A DNA stretch of 64,000 nucleotides from SZUA-430 sp044220975 (lineage in GTDB: Bacteria; Pseudomonadota; Alphaproteobacteria; Micropepsales; Micropepsaceae): assembly GCA_044220975.1 (NCBI GenBank), contig JBGAPZ010000004.1, positions 62,001-126,000 on the forward strand, given 5' to 3'. Shown piece by piece: positions 16,380 to 25,166 of the stretch; position 1 is the first letter of the stretch, and each line of letters starts with the position of its first letter. A program made the translations under genes and the position numbers. Below the pieces are notes generated by a model. That model saw only the letters and a program-made list of their open reading frames with translations. It had not been told where the DNA came from and searched no databases.

Positions 16380-16654
16380 ACCCGGAACTCCTCGAACTGC
16401 TCCCTCGGCTTCAATGCGTCCAATGTGACGCCATCACATCAAGGGAGCCTGAAGGGAGGTCACCGCAATTTGGGTAATTTGTAGGGACGGCTCACGGCCG
16501 CCGGATAATGCCGTTACTCCTCGGGAGTTGGATAAGCGGCTGGTTTATCCGATGTGCGCAATTCTGGACTTGCAATGGAATGCTTATAATTCGCGGCTTT
16601 TTCGCACGCAAAAGCCTTGACCAGCGAAAAGTTTAGCCAAATTCGAGCGTGCTT

Positions 16655-18529
16655 CTAGCCTCGTGCGGGGACTGGGCCTGCAAGCCGCTTTGTTGGTTTG
16701 CGTTTTGGCGCCGGCTTGCGTCCGAGCCGCGTAATTTTGCGTAGCGCTGCGCTTGCGATGCCGCTCCAGCTGGTCAGGCGCCTCTCCAAATGCTGCACGT
16801 GCATACGCTCGAAGCGAAGGTCTTCTTCGACGCGCCGCGCGCGGGACTCGAGGTCGCTGCCGCTTAAGGCACCATGCTTTGCCTCGGCGGGCGCTTGCGG
16901 CGCTGTGCCGGTCTGATTCCATGTGTCTGCGAGTTCGGCGCGCAGTTCCGACGCCTCGGTTAGGATATCGCGTTCGTTCGCCTCGAGCTCGGATATGCGT
17001 TCGCGCGCGGCGGCCAGAGCATCTTGATGTTGGCGTGCTTCGGCCTGCGCTTTGATGGCGCGGGTTTCGTGGGTGTGTATCTGTTCTTTGGCGGCCGCGA
17101 GCTGCTTGCTCAAATCCATGGCATTGGCGAGCGCGGTGACGGCGCGACCCCGCGCTTCTTCCATTTCGGCGTGTGCTTTGTCGCTCTTCTTTATTTGCGC
17201 CTTGAGCTGGGTTTCAATCGCGTCCGTGCGTTCGCTCAGGTGTCTAGCGAGGCTTTGAAGCTCTTTCGCGTCAGCGACGGCCTTCTTGACGGTCTCTTGC
17301 GCTTGAACCCGCTTCTTCTCGAGGTCGGCAATCTCGGTCATCAAAGCGGTGACTTTTTGGACCGACATCTCCGAACGCCGCTGGTGCTCATCGGCAACGT
17401 TGGAGGCCTCTCTCGCTTCGCCTTTGACTTGGCCGAGCGCTGTTTCCAGTTCCACGCCCATCTTTTCGAATTCGGCGCAGCGTGCGCGGGCGGCGTTCAG
17501 ATCGCTTTCCATCGCGCGCAAGCGTTTTGTGGCTTCGGCCTTGTCTTCGCGAGCTTTGGCCAGATCAGCCTTCAGAGCATCCGCTTTCGCGCCGCGAGCG
17601 GTCGCCTCGGCAACTTCCTTTTCGGCTTTCTTTACGGCTTCGGTCTGCGCGAACGCGACGACGCCAAAGAGACGCGAGCTTTCGGCGAAAGCCGCGCGCA
17701 TGCGATCGAGTTCGCGCTTAGGCTCGGCAGCCTTTGGTTCGTCGCACAGCAGGGTGAGCGCGCGATAGGCCGTCTTGACCCAGTGGGGCACTTCGGTGTG
17801 TGCGTCGAGTTCTGCCAGAGTTGCACGATGGTTGTGCAGTTCGATATCCAAGAACTCGCGCACGTCGCTGGCGGCGTCGTTCGGCTGGCGCGGCCATTGC
17901 ACGCCCATGCGTGCGCCCGATTGCACGGCCAGCAGTTTCCAGTCTTCGAGTAGTGCGTCGAGCGTCACGATGTTGCGTGGCAAGTGGCGTGTTTCGTATT
18001 CGACATCGAGGTAGTGGCGGAGCCACAGGAGCATCGCCTTCTCGAACGGGATGCCGTCGCGCTCTCGCAGGGATTCGGCGACCTCCAGCGGGTTGCGGAC
18101 TACGAGCAGCGGTGCAGAACGGATGCCCGATTTTTCGAGAATCGACATCCAGTAGGGCAATGTCCGGCACATGCGCGGATCTTTGAGGACGAAGAGTTGG
18201 GCATTGCCGAATTCCTCGTCGATCGCCATGCGAATTTTGTTCGCGAAGCGGTTTGCGATTTCGCTTTCCTTCCAGCGAGCGGGCGGAGCGCGCCAGTCGT
18301 CCCAGGAGGAGTCGAGGTCCGCGAGCATTTCGTCGTGCAAGGCGGTGAGCGGTGCGGACTCCCAATAGCCGCGCGGGTTCCAGTCGTTCGCAGGCACGAG
18401 ATGGCGCGGCATCGCGGCGCCCAAGAAGTTGACAATGCGGGCGAGGGCCGACGTGCCGCTTCTCTGCACACCCAGCACGAGGATGGCGGTTCGGTAGGGC
18501 GGTGGCGATCTATCCGGCTTCTTGGCCAT
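16655..18529 (-). CDS. sulfotransferase-family protein fused to a long coiled coil
   Basis: Residues 1-250 of 624 look like a sulfotransferase. The PAPS phosphate loop is LGVQRSGTSALARIV (about 18-32), LKDPRMCRTLPYW is the middle block, and VVRNPLEVAESL (about 143-154) is the 3'-phosphate-binding block. Residues 270-565 form an almost unbroken coiled coil rich in A, E, K and R. Residues 570-624 are basic. Similar N-terminal domains occur in proteins that modify surface polysaccharides. No glycan cluster lies nearby. The coiled coil suggests oligomerisation or a scaffold. The gap 16380-16654 before it shows no gene. Confidence 0.8.
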   Translation of the reverse strand: MAKKPDRSPPPYRTAILVLGVQRSGTSALARIVNFLGAAMPRHLVPANDWNPRGYWESAPLTALHDEMLADLDSSWDDWRAPPARWKESEIANRFANKIRMAIDEEFGNAQLFVLKDPRMCRTLPYWMSILEKSGIRSAPLLVVRNPLEVAESLRERDGIPFEKAMLLWLRHYLDVEYETRHLPRNIVTLDALLEDWKLLAVQSGARMGVQWPRQPNDAASDVREFLDIELHNHRATLAELDAHTEVPHWVKTAYRALTLLCDEPKAAEPKRELDRMRAAFAESSRLFGVVAFAQTEAVKKAEKEVAEATARGAKADALKADLAKAREDKAEATKRLRAMESDLNAARARCAEFEKMGVELETALGQVKGEAREASNVADEHQRRSEMSVQKVTALMTEIADLEKKRVQAQETVKKAVADAKELQSLARHLSERTDAIETQLKAQIKKSDKAHAEMEEARGRAVTALANAMDLSKQLAAAKEQIHTHETRAIKAQAEARQHQDALAAARERISELEANERDILTEASELRAELADTWNQTGTAPQAPAEAKHGALSGSDLESRARRVEEDLRFERMHVQHLERRLTSWSGIASAALRKITRLGRKPAPKRKPTKRLAGPVPARG

Positions 18530-18828
18530 TGGCGCGTATTTCCACTCCGCGTCGTCTCGCTAGTCTTCCCAAGGACGTCCCCGGCCGCCTGCGTGCGAAT
18601 CGCTTGTCCAATATGACGTATCGGACCGCCTTCTTGCTTGGCTAGCGTTGCTTTGGCCGGGGCGTGTGGTCAAGGGCGCACGGTGGGAGATGGAGGAAGA
18701 TTCACGTGGGTTCGCATGGCGACGGTTGCGCGTCGATGCTCGCGTTGGAAATGAAGTTGTAGCGTCCAACTCGCGGTTGCGGCGTGAGCGCGAGTTGACG
18801 GCGCAGAGTGTGCGTTGGAAACTTCGGC

Positions 18829-19431
18829 ATGCTCGTCCTGACCAAAGCAAAAGTCGCGCTGGCGACGGCGACAGTGTTGTCGCTAATGGGTGCAGGGTCG
18901 CTCATGTGGTCGCCTCACCAAGGCGGGCCGGTCGAGCGGCCTGCGGTGCTGGCTCAACGGCCGCTCTGGGTGCCGGTGGTTGGCGTTGGCGTGGACAAGC
19001 TCACAGATTCGTGGGGAGCCCCGCGGTCAGGTGGGCGCAAGCACAAGGGCATCGACATTTTTGCGCCGCAAGGAACTGCAGTGCGTGCGACGGCGACTGG
19101 AACAATTGTCGGGCTCTACCTGGTGGGGAAGGGTGGGATTGCCGTCTACGAACTCGATGCGACCGGCAAGTATCTCTACTACTATGCCCATCTGAACGGA
19201 TATGCGTCCGACCTAAAGCGCGGCATGAAGGTCGAGCAGGGACGGGTGATCGGCTATGTCGGAGCGACAGGTAACGCCGGCAATAGTTCGCCGCACCTAC
19301 ACTTCCAGATTCAGCATGTGCTCGCCGGCCAATCGTTGTGGCACGGCCCTGCACTCAATCCTTATCCGGCGCTGATGGCTGGGGAAGTGGAAGAGAAGCC
19401 CCCGGTTACTGTGGCAGCCAGTACCCGCTAG
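18829..19431 (+). CDS. M23-family (LytM-type) peptidase
   Basis: The 200-residue protein has an N-terminal membrane anchor or signal (residues 4-26) and an M23 domain with the zinc ligands H72 and D76 (HKGID) and H158 in the HLHF motif (H156, H158), with H121 nearby. It probably cleaves peptidoglycan cross-links in the periplasm. The ATG at 18829 follows GGAA. A GTG seven codons earlier is possible. The 299 bp before it (18530-18828) show no gene or RNA. Confidence 0.88.
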   Translation: MLVLTKAKVALATATVLSLMGAGSLMWSPHQGGPVERPAVLAQRPLWVPVVGVGVDKLTDSWGAPRSGGRKHKGIDIFAPQGTAVRATATGTIVGLYLVGKGGIAVYELDATGKYLYYYAHLNGYASDLKRGMKVEQGRVIGYVGATGNAGNSSPHLHFQIQHVLAGQSLWHGPALNPYPALMAGEVEEKPPVTVAASTR

Positions 19432-19441
19432 TCTGGCGCGC

Positions 19442-20191
19442 ATGTGCGGGCGATATGTTCTTCGTGTGGTTTTGAAGAATTTCCGGCGGGATTTCGAGCT
19501 GGGGTTCGATGTTGACGATAGCGACGTGCCCATGGAGGTGCGGCCGCGGTTCAATATTGCGCCGACGCAGATGGTGCCCGTCATTCGCGTTGTAGGCGGG
19601 AAGCGATGGTTGTCGCTCGTCCGGTGGGGGTTGATTCCGCATTGGGCGAAAGAAGTGAAGAAGCCGCAGATCAACGCGCGCGGCGAGACGATCTTCGAGA
19701 AGCCGATGTTTCGCGACGCGGCGCGACAACGGCGGTGCTTGATCCTGGCCGACGGCTTCTACGAATGGAAGCGCGATGCGAACGACAAGCCCCTTCAAGC
19801 TTACTTCGTCTCGCGGGCGGACGGAAAGCCGTTCGCTATGGGAGGCATATGGGAGACCTGGATCAGCCCGGACGGCGAGGTGATCGACACTGTCGCGATC
19901 GTGACGACCTTGGCGAACGCCGAGATCGCGCCGATCCATGATCGCATGCCCGTTATTCTGGACAACCGCGACTATCTAGCGTGGATCGAGGCTGACCGTG
20001 TGTCGGTTGACGATGCGAAAGCGCTGATCAGGCCTGCGCCGGACGGGACGCTCTCGCCGCGACCGGTATCGAACCGCGTCAACACAGTGAAAAACGACGA
20101 TTCCGAGAACTTAAGTCCGTTCGATCCGAGTTCTGTGCCACCTGCGCCGCCGCGCAAGCGCCCCGATCCGCGGCAAGGCGACTTGTTCTAG
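19442..20191 (+). CDS. SRAP-domain protein (YedK/HMCES type)
   Basis: The 249-residue protein begins MCGRY, so Cys2 becomes the N-terminal nucleophile after methionine removal. It also has the family residues N and E in NARGET and GFYEW, and HDRMP with the catalytic histidine. SRAP proteins form a covalent thiazolidine link with abasic sites in single-stranded DNA, protecting the strand during replication. The start lies 10 bp after the M23 stop, so the genes are probably co-transcribed, although their jobs appear unrelated. Confidence 0.92.
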   Translation: MCGRYVLRVVLKNFRRDFELGFDVDDSDVPMEVRPRFNIAPTQMVPVIRVVGGKRWLSLVRWGLIPHWAKEVKKPQINARGETIFEKPMFRDAARQRRCLILADGFYEWKRDANDKPLQAYFVSRADGKPFAMGGIWETWISPDGEVIDTVAIVTTLANAEIAPIHDRMPVILDNRDYLAWIEADRVSVDDAKALIRPAPDGTLSPRPVSNRVNTVKNDDSENLSPFDPSSVPPAPPRKRPDPRQGDLF

Positions 20192-20724
20192 GGCGGTGTC
20201 GTCGCGTCTTTCGCGGGTGCGTTGCTTTCAGCGAAGGCGGCTCGCATGAAGGTGAGGATCTTCCATATTTCGCCGGGCTTCAAATCGCTCTTGAAGGTTG
20301 GCATGTCTGTGCCGAATTGAGTGCCGCCTTCGCTCACGCTCCAGTAGAAGAAGTCGTCTCGGTAGAGCGGTTCACCCAAACTGCGGCCAAGGTCGGCCGG
20401 CGGAACGTCGAGTTTTGCGCCCCCCTCTCCGTCGCCGACACCCATCATACCGTGGCAGATCGCGCATCGCAGGTCATAGAGGCGGGCGCCTTCGACCACA
20501 TTGCCGATCGTCGCTTTGAACGGATTGTGTCGGCCGCGATAGGCGATGGGGACGTTGTTACGAACGTAATAGTCGTGGCGAGCGGGGCTGCGCACGGTCA
20601 TCGCGAGCGAGGCTCCGTTCCCACCGCAGGCCTTTGCGCCAATTAGGCGGGCGCAGCCGGTACCGAGAACGACAGCAACGATGAGACCGGCGATTAGCGT
20701 ACCGGTGAGTGCCGATTTCAACAT
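20188..20724 (-). CDS. monohaem c-type cytochrome, membrane or lipid anchored
   Basis: The 178-residue protein has an N-terminal hydrophobic segment ending in LGTGC, a possible lipobox, and a single CAICH haem-binding motif. The downstream MPTF methionine is a likely axial ligand. The C-terminal helix is EIWKILTFMRAAF. The ATG at 20724 follows GGAA. The fold resembles cytochrome c of oxidase or PQQ-dehydrogenase systems. It is divergent from a dihaem cytochrome gene. The electron partner is unknown. Confidence 0.85.
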   Translation of the reverse strand: MLKSALTGTLIAGLIVAVVLGTGCARLIGAKACGGNGASLAMTVRSPARHDYYVRNNVPIAYRGRHNPFKATIGNVVEGARLYDLRCAICHGMMGVGDGEGGAKLDVPPADLGRSLGEPLYRDDFFYWSVSEGGTQFGTDMPTFKSDLKPGEIWKILTFMRAAFAESNAPAKDATTPP

Positions 20725-20845
20725 TCGTGCATTTCCGATGAACAAGGCACAATGACGATCTTCGCCGATCGCGCGCCTTGCGCTGGGTCAATGTGCGACC
20801 TGATTTGTTGCAGCAACATGCCCGAACACCATGGGAGGTGTTTCG

Positions 20846-21487
20846 ATGCTCGTGCGCGCGGCAGTATTGGCTGTTTTGGCGTTTGTTCTAGGTGGATGTG
20901 TGGACGATGGAGCGCCGCTTATTCAGCGCCGTGGTGCCGACAATCCGGAGGTTCAGGCAGCATTAATCGAGGACGGGCGTACCGTAGCCGAGGGAAACTG
21001 TGCCCGGTGTCACGCAATTGGAACCGAAGGGGCAAGTCCCTATGCACCCGCGCCGGTCTTTCGCTCCGTGCTGCGCCGCTACAATGCGGATGTACTTGAG
21101 ACAGAGTTGTCCTTGGGCATGCGCGTGGCGCACGGCCCTATGCCGGAGTTTCAATTCAAGCCCGAGGCGGTCAGCGCGCTGATCGCTTATCTAAAGTCTA
21201 TCCAGGTGCGCGACGCTGGTGTCGCTTTGGTGGAACAGCGATGTGCGCGCTGCCATGCGATCGGTGCAACGGGCGTAAGCCCTTATCCTGGCGCACAGCC
21301 CTTTCGGAATTTGGGAAGGCGTTGGTCGCGAGATCAGCTACGCGATGCCTTGCGCGTGGGTATCTTGGCAGAACACGACGCAGCTGAGGCGCGCGTGCCG
21401 CCGATGAAGCTCAAGCGTGACGAGATCGAACTGCTGCTCGTCTATCTTGATTCCATTGCGACACCGGAGAGCCCGGCGCCTCAATGA
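20846..21487 (+). CDS. dihaem c-type cytochrome lipoprotein
   Basis: The 213-residue protein has a clear lipobox, LGGC, ending the signal peptide (residues 1-18). It has two CARCH haem motifs in two similar halves (CARCHAIGTEGASPY and CARCHAIGATGVSPY), an internal duplication. GGGAGG lies 7 bases before the ATG at 20846, which decides the start over an ATG 15 bp upstream. It probably passes electrons in the periplasm, anchored to the membrane. It is divergent from the monohaem cytochrome. Confidence 0.88.
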   Translation: MLVRAAVLAVLAFVLGGCVDDGAPLIQRRGADNPEVQAALIEDGRTVAEGNCARCHAIGTEGASPYAPAPVFRSVLRRYNADVLETELSLGMRVAHGPMPEFQFKPEAVSALIAYLKSIQVRDAGVALVEQRCARCHAIGATGVSPYPGAQPFRNLGRRWSRDQLRDALRVGILAEHDAAEARVPPMKLKRDEIELLLVYLDSIATPESPAPQ

Positions 21488-21493
21488 AGGGGA

Positions 21494-21883
21494 TCAATCG
21501 GTAGTCGTGTAGACGATCTCGCAGGTATAGGCGAATTCCCACTGCGGTTTGCGGATCAGTGTCGCGGAGTCCGTGGCACACTTGCGGCCGTTGTTCGCCA
21601 AGTACGCTGCGACGGCTGCCTCGATCGACGCTTGCGGCGACGCATTGCCGTACGCGCCGAACGTAACGTTGCGGAGTAGCGAATCGCTCATCGCGCTTGC
21701 AACGCTGGGCGTAATGACCAGTTTTCCGGCGCTTGGCTTGTCGAAAATGCGGTAAGCGTTGTTGTTGAACGCAAACGTCGTGCGCGGGATGTCGCGGTAC
21801 TCGTCGCTGATGTGTTGCGGCGTTGAGCATGCAACCAGCGCTAGGTGCGCTGCCACGGCCGGCAACAAAGATCTCAACGACAT
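21494..21883 (-). CDS. small hypothetical lipoprotein
   Basis: This 129-residue protein has a signal peptide with lipobox LVAC (Cys at about residue 19). No known domain follows. It has two further cysteines (C at GRKCATDS and TCEIVYTTTD) that could form a disulfide. The ATG at 21883 follows a GGGG run. It converges on the dihaem cytochrome, 6 bp from its stop. I do not recognise the family. Confidence 0.7.
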   Translation of the reverse strand: MSLRSLLPAVAAHLALVACSTPQHISDEYRDIPRTTFAFNNNAYRIFDKPSAGKLVITPSVASAMSDSLLRNVTFGAYGNASPQASIEAAVAAYLANNGRKCATDSATLIRKPQWEFAYTCEIVYTTTD

Positions 21884-22077
21884 CGGACCGTCCCCCACCG
21901 GATGATTCGCTTGGGTGATAATGGCGCGGCGGCTCTAGCTTTTGTGCAACAGACGATGACGAAAACTGTTTGATGCGCACGTCGGCAAGCGTGGCATTTG
22001 CGGCATTCCGAAGCGGCCGGTAGTTTTCGTCCCAAATCGCCGACAAGTGCGGGGCGTGTCGAAACTGGGAGGCAACG

Positions 22078-22944
22078 ATGAGCGGTCAGGCAGCGGCGAG
22101 CGACAACAGCATCTTTCGGGTGCCGACGAATGCGCAGGAATACTCAGCGCTTGGGCTCGCTGTTCTTGCGGTGTTCGGATTGGTGCAATTCGGTGCGCCC
22201 GTCGTTCGTGAGCTCGACTTTCTCGATCAGAAGATTCGCGACGTCTTCATCGGCGGTGCGTTCGCAGCGTTTCCGCTCATCCATCGCGGCGCAAAGAGTG
22301 CGATGAACGGGTTCAAGGCGGGGCCAGTCCGACCGGAACTTTCGCCGTGGTTTGTGACCGGCGCTTTCGCGGCGATGCTGGTGTTCGCGTGGAACCAGTT
22401 CGTTTCGCTCGTTGGCGGCTTCTCGATCGGGATGTTCGTGGGCTCGGTCGGCGTGCCGCAACAGGCGGCGGCCGAGGCGGTCAACCAAGCGGTCGTTCTG
22501 AGCATCATGACGATTTCGATCCCGTTGACAGCGGTCGCATCGGTCTATGCGGGCATCTTGCTCGCCCGGCATACGCGCTCGCACGTGATGCTGGCGCTCG
22601 CGTTTGCGGCAGTTCTGTTCATTGCCTCCAACACGCTCGTCACGTGGGTGACAAGCCCCGAGTTCTTGGCCGCGCAATGGGGAGTTGCTGCGGCGGCGGG
22701 GCCGGAGGGCATTGTTCAGTTCTTTATCGGCATGGGGATTGTGGCGGCGATCGTGTTCGTGTTCGGCGGCATCGGCATATTGATCTCGCGCCTGATGAGC
22801 GAGGCGTCGCTCGGCAAGGTGATGATCGCTGCGCGACGGTTATCGCCCGCCGACCGTGAGGTTCTGGCCGCCGACGTCACCAACCGCGTGGAATCCGCCT
22901 TGCGAGCGAAGATGGCGCAAGGAACCGGTTCGGCGGAACCTTAA
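22078..22944 (+). CDS. multi-pass inner-membrane protein of unknown function
   Basis: The 288-residue protein has five to six predicted membrane helices (roughly 24-44, 98-131, 141-170, 174-196 and 212-238) and a soluble C-terminal tail of about 45 residues (LSPADREVLAADVTNRVESALRAK). There is no signal peptide. GGGAGG precedes the ATG. I do not recognise the family. The 91-residue membrane protein that follows on the same strand may share the transcript. Confidence 0.72.
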   Translation: MSGQAAASDNSIFRVPTNAQEYSALGLAVLAVFGLVQFGAPVVRELDFLDQKIRDVFIGGAFAAFPLIHRGAKSAMNGFKAGPVRPELSPWFVTGAFAAMLVFAWNQFVSLVGGFSIGMFVGSVGVPQQAAAEAVNQAVVLSIMTISIPLTAVASVYAGILLARHTRSHVMLALAFAAVLFIASNTLVTWVTSPEFLAAQWGVAAAAGPEGIVQFFIGMGIVAAIVFVFGGIGILISRLMSEASLGKVMIAARRLSPADREVLAADVTNRVESALRAKMAQGTGSAEP

Positions 22945-23019
22945 GCGGCCACAATACCGCCATGTGACTCGGCGAGCATTTCGGGGCACACTGCGGGTGG
23001 CTGTTTAAGGAGGCGCGAC

Positions 23020-23295
23020 GTGGCGAATTCGATCATTGTACGCACTGGTTCGGGCTTTGTTGCACTGGCTGCAGCCACGAGCGCAGCTCGCGCCGATGTC
23101 GTGACACCGTCATTCATGGGCGATCCGGCGATCGCGATCGGCATCCTTGTGGTGCTGATCGTCATCGTCTGGTTCTTGATTCGCGGAGCACTAAGCATCT
23201 CCTCTCGCGACAAGTCGGATGAGGACGAGGCAGGTGTCGGCGTCCTCGAAGGCATCGACGAAGACGACGACGACAAGCCGAAGCGGCGGAAGTAA
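23020..23295 (+). CDS. small membrane protein with acidic tail
   Basis: This 91-residue protein starts at a GTG with AAGGAGG 6 bases upstream, a strong site that decides the start. One membrane helix (about residues 40-58) is followed by a strongly acidic tail (DEDDDD) that ends in basic residues (KPKRRK). An initial hydrophobic stretch could be a cleaved signal (ARADV). The function is unknown. Confidence 0.7.
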   Translation: MANSIIVRTGSGFVALAAATSAARADVVTPSFMGDPAIAIGILVVLIVIVWFLIRGALSISSRDKSDEDEAGVGVLEGIDEDDDDKPKRRK

Positions 23296-23305
23296 GCCTT
23301 CGCCG

Positions 23306-24523
23306 TCAGAAGAACGCCTGAATTCCCGTTTGCGCGCGGCCCAGGATGAGCGCGTGGACGTCGTGGGTGCCTTCGTAGGTGTTGACTGTTTCCAGATTCA
23401 TCACGTGACGGATGACGTGGTATTCGTCGGAAATGCCGTTGCCGCCGTGGACGTCGCGCGCGGCCCTCGCGATGTCGAGTGCTTTGCCGCAGTTGTTGCG
23501 CTTCAGGAGCGAGACGGCGGGCGGGGCGGCTTTGCCCGCTTCGATCAGGCGACCGAGCTGCAGCACAGCAGCCGTGCCAAGCGTGATCTCGGTTTGCATG
23601 TCAGCCAGCTTCTTTTGGATCAACTGGGTCGCTGCGAGCGGACGGCCGAATTGTTTGCGGTCGAGCGCGTACTCGCGCGCCTTGTGCCAACAGAATTCGG
23701 CGGCACCCATCACGCCCCAGGCGATGCCGTAGCGCGCGCGGTTCAAGCATGAGAAGGGGCCGCCCAGTCCGCTCGCGTTCGGCAGCTGATTGGCCATCGG
23801 CACGAACACGTCCTCGAGCACGATTTGGCCGGTGATCGACGCGCGAAGCGAAAACTTGCCCTCGATCTTCGGCGTCGAGAAGCCTTTGAAGCCGCGCTCG
23901 ACGATAAAACCTCTGATCTTGTCGTCGTCCGTTTTCGCCCAAACGACCGCGATGTCGGCAATCGGCGAATTGGTGATCCAGTTCTTGGCGCCCTTCAAGA
24001 TGAAGCCGCCCGGTGCTGTCTTCGCGCGCGTGATCATCGAGCCGGGATCGGAGCCGTGGTCGGGTTCGGTGAGGCCGAAGCAGCCGATCATTTCGCCGGT
24101 CGCGAGCTTGGGCAGGAAGCGGCGGCGCTGTTCCTCGCTGCCGAATTTGTAGATCGGGTGCATGACGAGCGAAGACTGCACGCTCATCGCAGAGCGGTAG
24201 CCGCTGTCGACGCGTTCCACCTCGCGCGCGGCCAGGCCGTAGGCGACGTAGCCCAAGCCGGCGCCGCCGTAGGTTTCTGGGATCGTGATGCCGAGCAAGC
24301 CCATCTCGCCCATTTCGCGCATGATTTCGGGATGGAAGTGCTCCTTGCGGTTCGCCTCCAGCACGCGCGTCATCAGCTTGGCTTGCGCGTAGTCGTGGGT
24401 CGATTTTGCGATCAGCCGTTCTTCCTCCGTCAACGCATCGGCAAGCAGCAACGGGTCTTCCCAATTGAAGCTGCCGTCGTCGATGTCGCCTTTGGCTTTG
24501 GATGCGGTTGCGGGTTCGGCCAT
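23306..24523 (-). CDS. gcdH: glutaryl-CoA dehydrogenase
   Basis: The 405-residue flavoenzyme has the sequence RVDSGYRSAMSVQSSLVMHP of glutaryl-CoA dehydrogenases, whose arginine binds the distal carboxylate, and the catalytic glutamate in NTYEGTHD. It oxidises and decarboxylates glutaryl-CoA to crotonyl-CoA in lysine, tryptophan and aromatic catabolism. The ATG at 23306's start end, 24523, is preferred over a GTG ten codons upstream, but neither has a strong ribosome-binding site. No other glutarate gene is adjacent. Confidence 0.9.
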   Translation of the reverse strand: MAEPATASKAKGDIDDGSFNWEDPLLLADALTEEERLIAKSTHDYAQAKLMTRVLEANRKEHFHPEIMREMGEMGLLGITIPETYGGAGLGYVAYGLAAREVERVDSGYRSAMSVQSSLVMHPIYKFGSEEQRRRFLPKLATGEMIGCFGLTEPDHGSDPGSMITRAKTAPGGFILKGAKNWITNSPIADIAVVWAKTDDDKIRGFIVERGFKGFSTPKIEGKFSLRASITGQIVLEDVFVPMANQLPNASGLGGPFSCLNRARYGIAWGVMGAAEFCWHKAREYALDRKQFGRPLAATQLIQKKLADMQTEITLGTAAVLQLGRLIEAGKAAPPAVSLLKRNNCGKALDIARAARDVHGGNGISDEYHVIRHVMNLETVNTYEGTHDVHALILGRAQTGIQAFF

Positions 24524-24876
24524 GGGTCGGAAGTCCGTGTTGATGTGGCTCACGCATAGCGCGCCGCACGCGAAAACGCCATTGAAGTTCGCCAGTCAGG
24601 CAGAGGGCTGCAACTTTCACTTTCGCGCCGGGGCACTATTCGCTCCGGTGGCTAACAACCAGGCGTGCGCTTTGCCTAGGCCGCCTCGCTCGATGCGGGG
24701 TGATCCTCATTCATGGCGGGTGGTTTTATCGCTGAAGCGAACGAAGTGGGCGAGTTGGATCACACATTGGTTTGGTGCGGCGCGAACTCATTCGTAAGCG
24801 CCTGCCCAAGCGGCCGATGGCGGGGTAGCGTTTCGATGCGGCGCGTCTCCCTCACGTGCCGCACTGGGGTCTCTGC

Positions 24877-25164
24877 ATGATTATGATTACTTTTCTCACC
24901 GTCGTGGTCGGCTTGTCGATCACGGGGTTTACGTTGATGTTCAGCGCGTCACCGCAGGCGCGTCTTTCCAGCGTTGTTGCTGTCGGCGCGGCAGCCTTTG
25001 TTGTGGGCGGATTGGTGACGGCGCAACTGAACGGCGGGCGGCCGTACGGCTATGACGTGCCGGTGGGCCTTGAGCAGTGGCGCGTGATCGACCCGCCGCA
25101 TCGCAACGTGCCTGTCGTGCCGAGACCGCTCCCGCAGCACGATGACGGGCCACCGATCGCCTAA
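24877..25164 (+). CDS. small two-helix membrane protein
   Basis: This 95-residue protein has two membrane helices (about residues 3-22 and 30-50) and a proline-rich tail with no known motif. The ATG at 24877 is chosen because the hydrophobic segment begins there. The 353 bp before it (24524-24876) hold no gene, RNA or clear repeat that I can see. It converges on the ligD gene, 2 bp away. The function is unknown. Confidence 0.6.
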   Translation: MIMITFLTVVVGLSITGFTLMFSASPQARLSSVVAVGAAAFVVGGLVTAQLNGGRPYGYDVPVGLEQWRVIDPPHRNVPVVPRPLPQHDDGPPIA

Positions 25165-25166
25165 AA

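Noticed and set aside
16580..16600. TATAAT-like element at about 16586
   Set aside because: No -35 at the proper spacing and no gene downstream on that strand. It lies at the 3' end of the coiled-coil gene.
17024..17953. 309-residue open frame antisense to the coiled-coil gene
   Set aside because: It is the mirror of the heptad-rich sulfotransferase fusion. Repetitive GC-rich coding sequence keeps other frames open, and no start site or domain supports it.
18648..19274. 208-residue plus-strand frame starting before the M23 gene
   Set aside because: It is out of frame with the zinc peptidase motifs and shows reverse-frame composition.
24524..24876. Search for a hidden RNA or short gene in a 353-bp gap
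   Set aside because: I found no tRNA-like fold, clear ribosome-binding site or long inverted repeat.
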